The notes under the pieces: model-generated
What the model saw: only the letters and a program-made list of their open reading frames with translations
Told to the model about the DNA's origin: nothing
Database searches by the model: none
In this document: piece by piece, positions 27,091 to 35,393 of the stretch
Numbering within the stretch: the stretch's first letter is position 1
Layout of the letters: each line of letters opens with the position of its first letter
Program-made: the position numbers and the translations under genes
Source of the DNA: Cyclobacteriaceae bacterium
Lineage (GTDB): Bacteria; Bacteroidota; Bacteroidia; Cytophagales; Cyclobacteriaceae
Reading direction: 5' to 3'
NCBI GenBank assembly: GCA_028278225.1
Contig: JANQEU010000030.1
Location: 124,001-188,000, forward strand
Length of the DNA stretch: 64,000 nucleotides

Positions 27091-27696
27091 ATGAAAAAAG
27101 TATTATTATATAGCAAATTTGAGCGTTTTTGGCACTGGACCCAAAGTATGTTGATCATTCTTTTGGGCCTGACCGGTTTCGAAATCCATGACACATTCAG
27201 GTTATTTGGGTATGAAACTTCAGTGAGGTTACATTCTGCTGCGGCATGGGCCTTTCTCATTCTGATCGCACTCGCTGTTTTCTGGCTTTTTGTAACAGAA
27301 CAATGGAAGAACTTTGTTCCAACCACCAAAAACATCAAGGCACAGGTTGCTTATTACATTTCCGGGATCTTCAGGGATGCTGCCCACCCTACCAAGAAAA
27401 CGAAACTGAGTAAGCTGAATCCACTGCAAAGGATCGTTTACCTGGTTTTGATAATTCTTGTATTCCCTGTCCAGCTTTTGTCTGGCTTTCTCTACATGTA
27501 CTATCATTATCCGGCAAATCCGATACAGTTGAAAAGCCTGGAATGGGTGGCGATAATACATGTAGCCGGAGCATATCTCCTGGTGGTATTCCTGATCATA
27601 CATGTGTACCTGATAAGCACGGGAAGGACCATCTTTTCCAACCTGAAAGCGATGATTACCGGATATGATTTAGTGGAGGAAGAAAAAGCGAAGTGA
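27091..27696 (+). CDS. Cytochrome b561-type membrane subunit
   Basis: A 201-residue four-helix membrane protein with heme-ligand candidates in FERFWHWTQSML, SVRLHSAAAWAFL, VAIIHVAGAYLL and FLIIHVYLI. It resembles the cytochrome b subunit of thiosulfate reductase, formate dehydrogenase and Ni-hydrogenase complexes, which move electrons between the quinone pool and periplasmic partners. An ATG at 27073 lies inside the end of the preceding gene; the ATG at 27091, beginning MKKVLLYSKFERF, is the better start. No molybdoenzyme is encoded nearby, so its obvious partner is the octaheme cytochrome encoded just upstream. Confidence 0.88.
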   Translation: MKKVLLYSKFERFWHWTQSMLIILLGLTGFEIHDTFRLFGYETSVRLHSAAAWAFLILIALAVFWLFVTEQWKNFVPTTKNIKAQVAYYISGIFRDAAHPTKKTKLSKLNPLQRIVYLVLIILVFPVQLLSGFLYMYYHYPANPIQLKSLEWVAIIHVAGAYLLVVFLIIHVYLISTGRTIFSNLKAMITGYDLVEEEKAK

Positions 27697-27722
27697 TTTT
27701 AAAAACTTTAGAGATAAGATTT

Positions 27723-28238
27723 ATGAAAAAGTACTTGTTATTTTCAATGGTTTTGACATTTCTGATCTCAGGGTGTGGGAGCGAGACCTACTATGAGAAT
27801 CCGGATGAAATGGTATCGGAAGCTCTCGAAGTTGTAGATATGATTGGTGTGGAGGAACTGCACAAATTGATGATAGGTGAAGAGTATTACACCTTAATCG
27901 ACGTAAGGCAGAAGAGTGAACATTACCATGGATACATTCCGGGCTCACTGGTCATCCCCAGAGGCAGTCTGGAATTCGTAATTGGCAACGAAGCTTTCTG
28001 GGAAGAAGAAGGTTTATACATGCCTCTGAAAGATGAAAAAATAGTAGTGTACTGCAGGAAAGGAAGCCGGGGCATCCTTGCCGCCCAAACCTTGAAGCAG
28101 CTTGGTTACAAAGATGTATATGCCCTGGATGGAGGTTGGAAAAAATGGGAAGTAACCTATCCGGATATTTTCGAAAAGAATCTTGAAATGCTTCAGGGCG
28201 GTACAGAAGAACACAAAGAAGATATTGGAGGTTGCTGA
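27723..28238 (+). CDS. Lipoprotein single-domain rhodanese
   Basis: A 171-residue lipoprotein (LTFLISGCGS; Cys18) carrying one rhodanese domain at about 45-145: VEELHKLMIGEEYYTLIDVRQKSEHYHGYIPGS, then VVYCRKGSRGILAAQTLKQLGYKDVYALDGGWKKW. The loop CRKGSR is the canonical active sequence, so this is the best candidate for real sulfurtransferase activity in the cluster. A 20-residue acidic/His tail ends GGC with a terminal cysteine, which could itself carry persulfide. Expected site: outer leaflet of the inner membrane or inner face of the outer membrane. It follows cytochrome b by 26 bases and ends the cluster. Confidence 0.9.
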   Translation: MKKYLLFSMVLTFLISGCGSETYYENPDEMVSEALEVVDMIGVEELHKLMIGEEYYTLIDVRQKSEHYHGYIPGSLVIPRGSLEFVIGNEAFWEEEGLYMPLKDEKIVVYCRKGSRGILAAQTLKQLGYKDVYALDGGWKKWEVTYPDIFEKNLEMLQGGTEEHKEDIGGC

Positions 28239-28333
28239 CAAACTAATCTCCCTGATAGATTAGATCAAACGTAATTACAGGTTATTCCAAAGGCCTTGTT
28301 AGTGGGCTGACTCATAAGTCAGAAATTGACGAT

Positions 28334-28362
28334 TTCTTCCCCCTAATTTATCGGGGGAAGAA
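28334..28362. terminator. Bidirectional terminator after the respiratory cluster
   Basis: Arms TTCTTCCCCC and GGGGGAAGAA (10 bp) flank a nine-base loop in the 233-base gap between the convergent ends of the rhodanese lipoprotein and DUF819 genes, with ATTTTAT on the plus-strand side. It lies 96 bases after the plus-strand stop. The rest of the gap shows no gene. Confidence 0.7.
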
Positions 28363-28471
28363 TTTTATATGGCAGTTCCAAATCATTAAGATCCTGATCA
28401 GGATCGAGTAAGCTGTTCTTTGAGCCAGGAAACAGCTTTTTACTCCAAATGTTATCCGTAAATCACAGCTT

Positions 28472-29716
28472 TTATGGCGTTGCCCACTGCATCATGAGTC
28501 CGCACATATAGGCCCCATATGTACCTAAAACATAGCCGCAAACAGCCAGCAATACACCAACCGGGGCCAGTGATGGGTGAAAGTAAGATGCGACTACCGG
28601 TGCTGAAGCGGCGCCACCCACGTTGGCCTGGCTGCCCACGGCAACAAAAAAGTATGGCGCTTTAATAATCTTAGCCACGATGAAAAGCATCCCACCATGA
28701 ATAGAAATCCAGACCAGACCGACGAGGAATAACTCCGGATCATCAAATATGGCCATAATGTCCATCTTCATACCGATAGTAGCCACGAGAATGAAGATAA
28801 AGACTCCTCCGATCTTGGAAGCTCCCGCCCCCTCCAGTTCTTTAAGTTTAGTGAAAGACAGAATAACGCCGATCGTTGTAGCAATTACAATAAGCCAGAA
28901 GAAGTCCGAAGTAAGGCTATATTTATCTAACTGGGGAAAATTGGTTTGAATGTAGGGCGTTATTGCATCAGCCCCGAAATGTGCAACACCCATGCAAATG
29001 AAACCCACCGCCAGCACCTTTATAAAGTCCGGAAGAGATGGGATTTTTTCAATACTCAGTTGAAAATCGCTCATCTTTTTTTTGAGGGTCTCTATCGCCG
29101 TATCATCGGCTTTCAACTTTTGGTTGAGCCAGGCATTTCTGCCTATACCCACCATCAGGAATGCCAGCCAGATGTTTGCAACAATAATATCTACAGCCAC
29201 CATTTTGGAAAATAAAGGCCCCGACACTTCGAAAACTTCCATCATTGCTGCCTGATTGGCTCCGCCACCGATCCACGATCCGGCAACAGTAGTCAGCCCT
29301 CGCCAAACCTCTCCCGGAGGAGGCGCACTGATCACCTGGGGCGCCACAGCCGAAAACAGCAAAATGGCAATTGGCCCGCCAAACATGATGCCAAAGGTCC
29401 CGGTAAAAAACATGATCAGAGCTTTGGGACCTAACTTGGTCAACTCTTTGAGATCAACACTAATGGTCAAAAGAACCAAGCATGCCGGCAGCAAATACCG
29501 GGAGGCTACAAAATATAGTCTTGACTCTTCAGGGTCAACCAAACCAAAAGTGCTTAGCAGCGAAGGAAGGAAATAACAAACCAGCAGGGTAGGTACCACA
29601 CCATAGAATTTTTTCCAGAATCTTGATTGGCTGGAAGAGGTCGTAAAAACAAATCCCAGCATCAGCATCAGGATTCCAAAGATGATGGCGTCATTGGTGA
29701 TCAAAGGTTCGTTCAT
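28472..29716 (-). CDS. DUF819-family integral membrane protein
   Basis: A 414-residue membrane protein with about ten TM helices. It has the DUF819 repeat landmarks: LGFVFTTSSSQSRFWKKFYGVVPTLLVCYFLPSLLSTFG near the N-terminus, TVAGSWIGGGANQAAMMEVFE in the middle, and GSQANVGGAASAPVVASYFHPSLAPVGVLLAV near the C-terminus. The paired glycine-rich broken helices recall inverted-repeat secondary transporters of the GltS/DUF819 (YjcL) type. Substrate unknown. The gene overlaps the Nudix gene upstream by four bases, suggesting a shared transcript. Confidence 0.9.
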   Translation of the reverse strand: MNEPLITNDAIIFGILMLMLGFVFTTSSSQSRFWKKFYGVVPTLLVCYFLPSLLSTFGLVDPEESRLYFVASRYLLPACLVLLTISVDLKELTKLGPKALIMFFTGTFGIMFGGPIAILLFSAVAPQVISAPPPGEVWRGLTTVAGSWIGGGANQAAMMEVFEVSGPLFSKMVAVDIIVANIWLAFLMVGIGRNAWLNQKLKADDTAIETLKKKMSDFQLSIEKIPSLPDFIKVLAVGFICMGVAHFGADAITPYIQTNFPQLDKYSLTSDFFWLIVIATTIGVILSFTKLKELEGAGASKIGGVFIFILVATIGMKMDIMAIFDDPELFLVGLVWISIHGGMLFIVAKIIKAPYFFVAVGSQANVGGAASAPVVASYFHPSLAPVGVLLAVCGYVLGTYGAYMCGLMMQWATP

Positions 29717-30351
29717 AATTCTTCTAGTATTGTGACCAGTTCACTAAGCATCATGGCAGTCGCTCCCCAGATAAATTGTGATTTTACATCAAAATAAGGT
29801 GCTATGATTGAGTAACCCCTAACCTCAATTTCCTTTTCTTTTCTGTTACTTTCATTGAGGAAATCATCAATCGGTACCTCAATCACCTCCGCCACTTCCA
29901 TCCCATCCGGAAAAAAAGTGGGAACATAGTCGATTTTACCCACTACCGGCAGCACCTGGTAGTTACTTGCACCGACAAAAAAAGAAGAGAGGCTTCCCAG
30001 CACTTCAACATCTTCCAGGATGATCCCGATTTCTTCGTGCGCCTCCCGCAAGGCAGTAAAATCGAGACCCTTGTCGGATTTTTCTACCTTCCCGCCCGGA
30101 AGGCCAATTTGGCCCCCGTGAACACCATCATATTCAGAACGCCGGATGATGGGAAAATGCCATCTGGTTTTTTTCTTGTATAGCAGGATCAGCACTGCGC
30201 CTCTTTTCGGATCTTTCGGTGGGGGGAATATGATTGGCGCTCCATTAGATCTCCTGGCCTTCATTTTCTGGTGGGCGTCATCGCCCGGTAGTGGCTCCAG
30301 CAGGCGTCTTCTCAGGTTATCTATAAATGAAGGATCCGTCATCGGAGCCAA
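29713..30351 (-). CDS. Nudix hydrolase, CoA pyrophosphatase (NudL) type
   Basis: A 212-residue Nudix protein. The box reads GLPGGKVEKSDKGLDFTALREAHEEIGI, with the metal-binding REAHEEIG core. Before it, LRRRLLEPLPGDDAHQKM and AVLILLYKKKTRWHFPIIRRSEYDGVHGGQIGLPGG match the UPF0035 signature of peroxisomal-type and bacterial CoA pyrophosphatases. These cleave CoA or acyl-CoA to 4'-phosphopantetheine derivatives and 3',5'-ADP. It is cytosolic, about the usual length. It precedes the DUF819 transporter gene and overlaps it by four bases. Confidence 0.92.
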   Translation of the reverse strand: MAPMTDPSFIDNLRRRLLEPLPGDDAHQKMKARRSNGAPIIFPPPKDPKRGAVLILLYKKKTRWHFPIIRRSEYDGVHGGQIGLPGGKVEKSDKGLDFTALREAHEEIGIILEDVEVLGSLSSFFVGASNYQVLPVVGKIDYVPTFFPDGMEVAEVIEVPIDDFLNESNRKEKEIEVRGYSIIAPYFDVKSQFIWGATAMMLSELVTILEEL

Positions 30352-30536
30352 AAATATTTTATTTCACCTAAAAAAACCTCGCGTATCACTAGATATAGAG
30401 AGATGTTTAAAAATTTGGACCAATAAGAGACTGGGATCCAACGCCGGCCTCCCATCACCTGAATTCGTCTATTATCTCAAAGACAATGTATTTTCTAACT
30501 TCATTTAAGGTTTAATTTCTGTCAAAGGTGTAAATT

Positions 30537-31277
30537 GTGCAGTCCGACTTTCAAATATTAATGGAAAATATCCCCTCCTATGTAGGACTCACTTTTATCG
30601 CCGTTGTACTGGCCACCCTGGGCTTTATATTCTACGCACTGAATTTAGCGGCCCCCGGGAAGCGAAATTTCACACCAACTATAGTTGTTACGTTTATATT
30701 GGTTTGGTTATTCTTACTTTCCATCGCTACGTTCTATGACTTTTTTCAGGATTTCAGTGCCCGGCCGCCAAGATTAATACTGATCGGAGGACCTCCATTA
30801 CTTACCATCATCTATTTATTCATTAATAAGAACACCAGGTCATTTCTGTTAAAAATGCCACTCACCACTTTGACTTATATTCACATTGTCCGTGTGCCGG
30901 TTGAAATTGTCTTATGGTGGCTGACCAAAGAACAGGTATTTCCGGATACGCTGACTTTTGAAGGTGTTAATTATGATATCCTTTCCGGTATTTCCGCACC
31001 CTTTGCCGGAGTATTTCTGGTTGGGATGCGCAGTAAAAGCCGGATAGGTGCAATCATATGGAATGCATTAGCTTTTGTACTGGTGATCAATATCGTAGCG
31101 AGAGCAATTTCAGCAACACCGTATTTCTTCAATCCGGAAGTTTACAACGTTCCAAATCTTGCAGTCTTTTATTTTCCTTTCGTATTGCTGCCAGGGTTTG
31201 TCGTACCCGCCGTGATCTTCAGTCATGGTGTTTCATTCCTGAAGTTGTTCAGCTTACCGGAAGAAGAAAAGTTTTAA
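30537..31277 (+). CDS. Integral membrane protein, function unknown
   Basis: A 246-residue protein with about seven hydrophobic helices (YVGLTFIAVVLATLGFIFYAL, TIVVTFILVWLFLLSIATFYDF, LILIGGPPLLTIIYLFI, FPFVLLPGFVVPAVIFSHGVSF). The start is a GTG at 30537; upstream DNA has no better start. Many similar unnamed proteins occur in Bacteroidota. No catalytic motif was recognised. It converges with the TPR lipoprotein gene, overlapping it by four bases at the stop codons. Confidence 0.75.
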   Translation: MQSDFQILMENIPSYVGLTFIAVVLATLGFIFYALNLAAPGKRNFTPTIVVTFILVWLFLLSIATFYDFFQDFSARPPRLILIGGPPLLTIIYLFINKNTRSFLLKMPLTTLTYIHIVRVPVEIVLWWLTKEQVFPDTLTFEGVNYDILSGISAPFAGVFLVGMRSKSRIGAIIWNALAFVLVINIVARAISATPYFFNPEVYNVPNLAVFYFPFVLLPGFVVPAVIFSHGVSFLKLFSLPEEEKF

Positions 31278-32287
31278 GGACAAAAGCGGGCATGCCGTTC
31301 CTTACTTTTTTGTTCGTTCCTGGCGATCCCCTTTAACCATTGTGTACAGGCTATTTCCAACTGGTTTGACAACCTGTAGGCCTCTCCCAGATAAAAGTAA
31401 ATATCACCCACAAAAATCCCGGAGGACTCCGCCTCTTCAAGGTACCGTATAGCCTGTGCCACATCCTGTGTCTTCAAAAAATAAATACCCTTGTTCCTGA
31501 AAGCCCACATATTTTCCGGGTCATTCACGATGCTCCTGTTTATATCCGTAATTCCCAGGTCCAGAGAATCCATCAGTAAATAAGTCAAGCCCCTGTTATT
31601 CAGGAAGTAGGGCTCTTCCGGGGATCGGTCCAGTGCTTTGTTTATTGCATTTAAGGCAACCGGATAGTTCCCCAGTTCGATATGGATCTGGTTTAACGTA
31701 TTATATGCCCTGGCGTCATCAGATATTTTTAGTGCGCTATCGATCCGTGCAATTCCCTTTTCATAATCACCCTGGTAGTAATCCAAAATTGCAAGATTGA
31801 TCAGCGCTTCGTGATCTTCCGGATCCAATTCCAATACCCGCTCAAAAGATCGTGCTGCTTTGGAATATTCCGTCAATTTCGTAAGGATCAACCCCTGACC
31901 AAAATAACCTAACGCCGAATCAGGGAATTGGCGGGACAGCAATTGATAGTCGTCCAGGCTCTTCCTGTATCTCCCGACGAGATCATTGGCCTGTGCACGA
32001 TTGTGAATACACTCCCAGTAACCAGGGTTGATCAGTATGGCCTGGTTGTAATCCATTATGGCTTCATAAGGGTGCCCGTTTTCCATGTACGCCACTCCCC
32101 TGTTATTGTAAGCCAGATCGAAATCCGGATCTTCTTCCAAAGCTTTATTGTAGTACAGGATGGCAGATTCAAAATCATCTTTCTCCAGGAACTTATTCCC
32201 ATCCAGAAAGTACCGATCTCTCCTGGTTTGTTCGCTCTGGCAGGAAATGATCACCAATGCTACTAATAATAAGTGAACTCTATACAT
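31274..32287 (-). CDS. TPR-repeat lipoprotein
   Basis: A 337-residue protein with lipobox LVIISC (Cys16) followed by six or more TPR units from about residue 25 (NKFLEKDDFESAILYYNKALEEDPDFDLAYNNRGVAYMENGHPYEAIMDYNQAILINPGYWECIHNRAQAND...) through 325. TPR arrays bind protein partners, and this one is presumably tethered to the periplasmic side of a membrane. It begins almost at a terminator hairpin (32294-32321), leaving hardly any leader. Function unknown. Confidence 0.85.
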   Translation of the reverse strand: MYRVHLLLVALVIISCQSEQTRRDRYFLDGNKFLEKDDFESAILYYNKALEEDPDFDLAYNNRGVAYMENGHPYEAIMDYNQAILINPGYWECIHNRAQANDLVGRYRKSLDDYQLLSRQFPDSALGYFGQGLILTKLTEYSKAARSFERVLELDPEDHEALINLAILDYYQGDYEKGIARIDSALKISDDARAYNTLNQIHIELGNYPVALNAINKALDRSPEEPYFLNNRGLTYLLMDSLDLGITDINRSIVNDPENMWAFRNKGIYFLKTQDVAQAIRYLEEAESSGIFVGDIYFYLGEAYRLSNQLEIACTQWLKGIARNEQKSKERHARFCP

Positions 32288-32293
32288 ATGAAA

Positions 32294-32321
32294 AAAGCCT
32301 GCACAAATCTATGCAGGCTTT
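32294..32321 (-). terminator. Intrinsic terminator between head-GIN and TPR genes
   Basis: Arms AAAGCCTGCA and TGCAGGCTTT (10 bp) flank an eight-base loop; the minus strand continues with a T run that stops only a few bases before the TPR gene ATG at 32287. Confidence 0.75.
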
Positions 32322-32343
32322 ATCAATAGATATTTTTATGTTA

Positions 32344-33027
32344 TCAGGATCTTCTCACCTTTCCGCCACTACTGGAGTCAGCATAAACTTTTTCCGGGTT
32401 GCCTCTGTAGGAAACTGATCCGCCGCTCCTGGCATCAGCGTCCAGACTTTCGGTAACAAATATTCTGGCATCTCCTGCACTGCTGGCATCCACTTCGGCC
32501 TCTTTACTTTCGAGATCATAGGCATCATAATCTCCGCTGCTGGCTACCCTGACATACTGTCTTGTGGCAAAGCCTGAAACTTCCAGGTCCCCCGCACTGG
32601 ATACGCGTACCTCAAGTTCTTCAACATCTACTTCAATCTCTACGTCCCCGGCACTACTCACCTCCACTTCAAGATCCTTCGCTTCGATTACACCAACAGA
32701 GACAAGGTCCGCTGCCGAAGAAACATCTATTTCGTCAATATATTTATAAGTGACCTTTACATATACATCCGTGCGGCTGAAATTTCGCCCGTCTCTCATG
32801 TGGATCTTCAACCTGTCACCGGACACATCCGTTCGGACATCGTCCAGATCCGCACCACGAACTTCGACAATGGCTTCTTCCCGATCACCGCTTTTTATTT
32901 CTACGTTGATCGCCTCTCCCACTGAAATCTCCGAGAATGAGGAAAGTGACCGTGTTTCAGTTTGCTGGGCGTAAGCGCTGAACACAATCAACATTCCAAC
33001 TAAATAGGTGTATGCTGCTCTTTTCAT
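32344..33027 (-). CDS. Head-GIN (DUF2807) secreted protein
   Basis: A 227-residue protein from the ATG at 33027, giving signal MKRAAYTYLVGMLIVFSAYAQ; an upstream ATG at 33123 would add 32 non-signal residues. The body is a right-handed beta-helix of the head-GIN/DUF2807 type with repeated turns ending SSA.D or SSAGD: VSSAADLVSV, EVSSAGDVEIEV, RVSSAGDLEVSGF, VASSGDYDAY, DASSAGDARIFV. These proteins occur widely in Bacteroidota, often beside anti-sigma or ABC genes. Role unknown, likely structural or adhesive. Confidence 0.87.
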   Translation of the reverse strand: MKRAAYTYLVGMLIVFSAYAQQTETRSLSSFSEISVGEAINVEIKSGDREEAIVEVRGADLDDVRTDVSGDRLKIHMRDGRNFSRTDVYVKVTYKYIDEIDVSSAADLVSVGVIEAKDLEVEVSSAGDVEIEVDVEELEVRVSSAGDLEVSGFATRQYVRVASSGDYDAYDLESKEAEVDASSAGDARIFVTESLDADARSGGSVSYRGNPEKVYADSSSGGKVRRS

Positions 33028-33253
33028 TGCTTTAATTTTCTTAAAGAGAAATAAATATTTGGAAGGTTGCATTCCGGCAATTATTCCATACAAAATTACC
33101 GTATTTGGATCTTTTGAGAGCAATGTTATGTTGTCCGGCTACTTCAAACCACTATCTGGCCGAGGGACATTTATCTGGCTAGTTTAAAGACAACATATCT
33201 CCCTGCCGATGATACAGCTTCATTAAAGGAAAGCCTGAATGAAAAACGTGGGA

Positions 33254-33796
33254 TTATAAACTACTCTTATACTCCCTCTGGAACTCCATCCAGGGTGTAT
33301 CCTTGTATTTCTCCTCACCAATATACCGTGATATGACGTCAAAGGTCTTGGCGTCAAGATATCCGGCCTGGTTTACAAGGATCTCCATTTTTTCGTTCAT
33401 GAAGACAGTAGTTGGGTAGCTTAGTTGATTTTTGGTAAGTGCGGCCGCCAGTTCGTGATAACCCCGCCTGCCGGAAGGAACAAACTTGAAAGTGTGTCCG
33501 TTGAAAACAACTTTCTCCTTTTGTTCTCCATTGAATTTTACTGCATAGAATCTTGAATTGACGTAATCGATGATCTCCTGCCTGGCGTAGGTATCTCTGT
33601 CCATTTTCTTACACCATCCGCACCAGTCTGTATAAAGATCTATCAGAATTTTCTTCGGAACATCTTTATTCAACGCCACCGCTTCCTCAAAAGAGATCCA
33701 ATTGATCTCTGAAGCCACGGACTCCCTCTCAGGAGCCTTTGCCGCAACAAACAGGATCAAAGCCATGAATGTTCCAAATATCTTCATTAGGTTCAT
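33254..33796 (-). CDS. Secreted thioredoxin-fold protein with CGWC motif
   Basis: A 180-residue protein with a signal (LMKIFGTFMALILFVAAKA) and a thioredoxin domain containing LIDLYTDWCGWCKKMDRDTYA and the cis-Pro stretch SYPTTVFMNEK. The WCGWCK active site suits DUF255/SoxW/DsbD-gamma-type proteins that keep periplasmic thiols reduced or oxidised. The longest frame starts at 33814, but 33796 or 33787 fit the signal better. A TAAATTTG -7 box lies at 33809-33802. No cytochrome-biogenesis genes are adjacent, so its redox partner is not evident. Confidence 0.83.
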   Translation of the reverse strand: MNLMKIFGTFMALILFVAAKAPERESVASEINWISFEEAVALNKDVPKKILIDLYTDWCGWCKKMDRDTYARQEIIDYVNSRFYAVKFNGEQKEKVVFNGHTFKFVPSGRRGYHELAAALTKNQLSYPTTVFMNEKMEILVNQAGYLDAKTFDVISRYIGEEKYKDTPWMEFQREYKSSL

Positions 33797-33801
33797 AATT
33801 G

Positions 33802-33809
33802 CAAATTTA
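33802..33809 (-). promoter_or_regulatory. Predicted -7 box of the thioredoxin-fold gene
   Basis: Minus-strand TAAATTTG fits TAnnTTTG and ends six bases before the ATG at 33796, so the predicted transcript would have almost no leader. Confidence 0.4.
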
Positions 33810-33927
33810 TACAATAAAATACATCGAAATGATCAAAGAAGTTTCATTTGAAGGTCAAAATGACTTGCAGATTACCTTTAATAAATGATCAGTAGAAGCT
33901 AAATTGGCGAATCGACCTGACGAGAAT

Positions 33928-35388
33928 ATGCTTTCAATTCAGAAAAAACTCACAAATACTTTTTTTGCCATTCTAAGTCTTCCCGCTACAGCAATGGGAT
34001 TTGCACTGTCTGTGCAGATATCAGCCTTGAGCTGGATTCTGAGCAACAAATACGGCCTTGACATACATGATGTCGGGCTTGTATGGGCCGCGGGACCAAT
34101 TGCCGGAATCCTGGGACAGGTGATCATTGGTGTGATCAGTGATAACGTCTGGTTCTGGGGAGGCAGAAGGAAACCATTCATACTGATAGGCGGTGTGCTG
34201 GCATCCCTGATGCTGCTGGCTCTCCCTAATATTGACGTGATCTCATCTTCGATGGGCATAGAAGGGATCCTGGGAATTGCCATCGCTGTGGCCCTGATGC
34301 TGGATCTGGCAATTAATGTGAGTTTCAATCCCACAAGATCGATCATTGCGGATGTCACACCTGAAGGCGTAAACCGGACAAAGGGCTATACCTGGATGCA
34401 GTCGGTTTCCGGTACGTTGAGTGTCGGAGCTTATGCCATAGGCGTGATATGGGATAATTACGTACTTATCTACTCAGGCGCGATCATTGTTTTTCTCTGT
34501 TCTTTTATCCCCCCCTTCTTTATCGAAGAAAAAAAAGAGCTGATTGTTGAGAAGGATTTGAATACCGACAAACCTGCGACCTCCTTTATGGAAATCCTGA
34601 TGGCTGTCAGACCTCTTTGGGGGTTTCTGGTATATGATGTCTATGCTATTACCATGAGATTGATCCACATCGAGCAGACCAATTATTACATGGAATTTAT
34701 TTGTCTGGGATTGACGGTCTTGCTGATCGGCCAGGTGTTGATCCAGTCTGAAAAAGACAAGTCCAGGGAAGAACGGAATGCAATCGGATTCAAAAAAGTA
34801 ATGGCGGCCCACGCATTTTCATGGGTTGGGGTTCATACCATGTTCGTATACATGTTCTTTTACATCCAGGACAAGTACCCGTTGATGTCAAGCATTGATC
34901 AGGGCCGGGTGGTCTCCCTAAGTTTTCTGATCCTGAATGCTGTCGGTGCCATAATTCCCGTATTGGTGCTGCAGCCGCTTGCAAAACGCATCGGCAGGGT
35001 AAATACGCATGCGCTTTCTCTGGGTATCATGACAATTGGATATTTCGGCTTGCTGGCATTTGGCAGCACCAATATCTACATTATTTATATTCTTATGGCA
35101 GTATGCGGCGTTGGATGGGCGGCTATCATTTCATTGCCTTTTGCAATTATGTCGCAGAAGGTAGACCAGGCTAAAATGGGGTTGTACATGGGGCTGTTCA
35201 ATCTTTCCGTTGTATTGCCGCAATTAGTAGTAAGCCTGGGGGTTGGTTTTGCTGTGAATCAGGCTGAAAATAAAGTCCTGATTTTTATTATTTCTACAAT
35301 AACACTGGCCTTGTCTACGGTGGCCTGGTTAATGGTCAAAGAGGATGATGATAGCAACATTCAAAATCAAGTAGGCTCTACTCATTAA
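33928..35388 (+). CDS. MFS transporter, SLC45/GPH sugar symporter-like
   Basis: A 486-residue major facilitator with about twelve TM helices. The N-terminal half carries LSVQISALSWILSNKYGLD and the loop GVISDNVWFWGGRRKPFILIGG, a typical A-motif variant (G..SD...GRRKP) shared by SLC45 and sucrose/maltose proton symporters. The C-terminal half has IISLPFAIMSQKVDQAKMGLYMGLFNLSVVLPQLVVSLGVG. I start at the ATG at 33928; a TTG at 33904 adds eight residues. The next gene, an M20 peptidase, follows within six bases. Substrate prediction is limited to sugars or other small polar solutes. Confidence 0.82.
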   Translation: MLSIQKKLTNTFFAILSLPATAMGFALSVQISALSWILSNKYGLDIHDVGLVWAAGPIAGILGQVIIGVISDNVWFWGGRRKPFILIGGVLASLMLLALPNIDVISSSMGIEGILGIAIAVALMLDLAINVSFNPTRSIIADVTPEGVNRTKGYTWMQSVSGTLSVGAYAIGVIWDNYVLIYSGAIIVFLCSFIPPFFIEEKKELIVEKDLNTDKPATSFMEILMAVRPLWGFLVYDVYAITMRLIHIEQTNYYMEFICLGLTVLLIGQVLIQSEKDKSREERNAIGFKKVMAAHAFSWVGVHTMFVYMFFYIQDKYPLMSSIDQGRVVSLSFLILNAVGAIIPVLVLQPLAKRIGRVNTHALSLGIMTIGYFGLLAFGSTNIYIIYILMAVCGVGWAAIISLPFAIMSQKVDQAKMGLYMGLFNLSVVLPQLVVSLGVGFAVNQAENKVLIFIISTITLALSTVAWLMVKEDDDSNIQNQVGSTH

Positions 35389-35393
35389 TCTTT

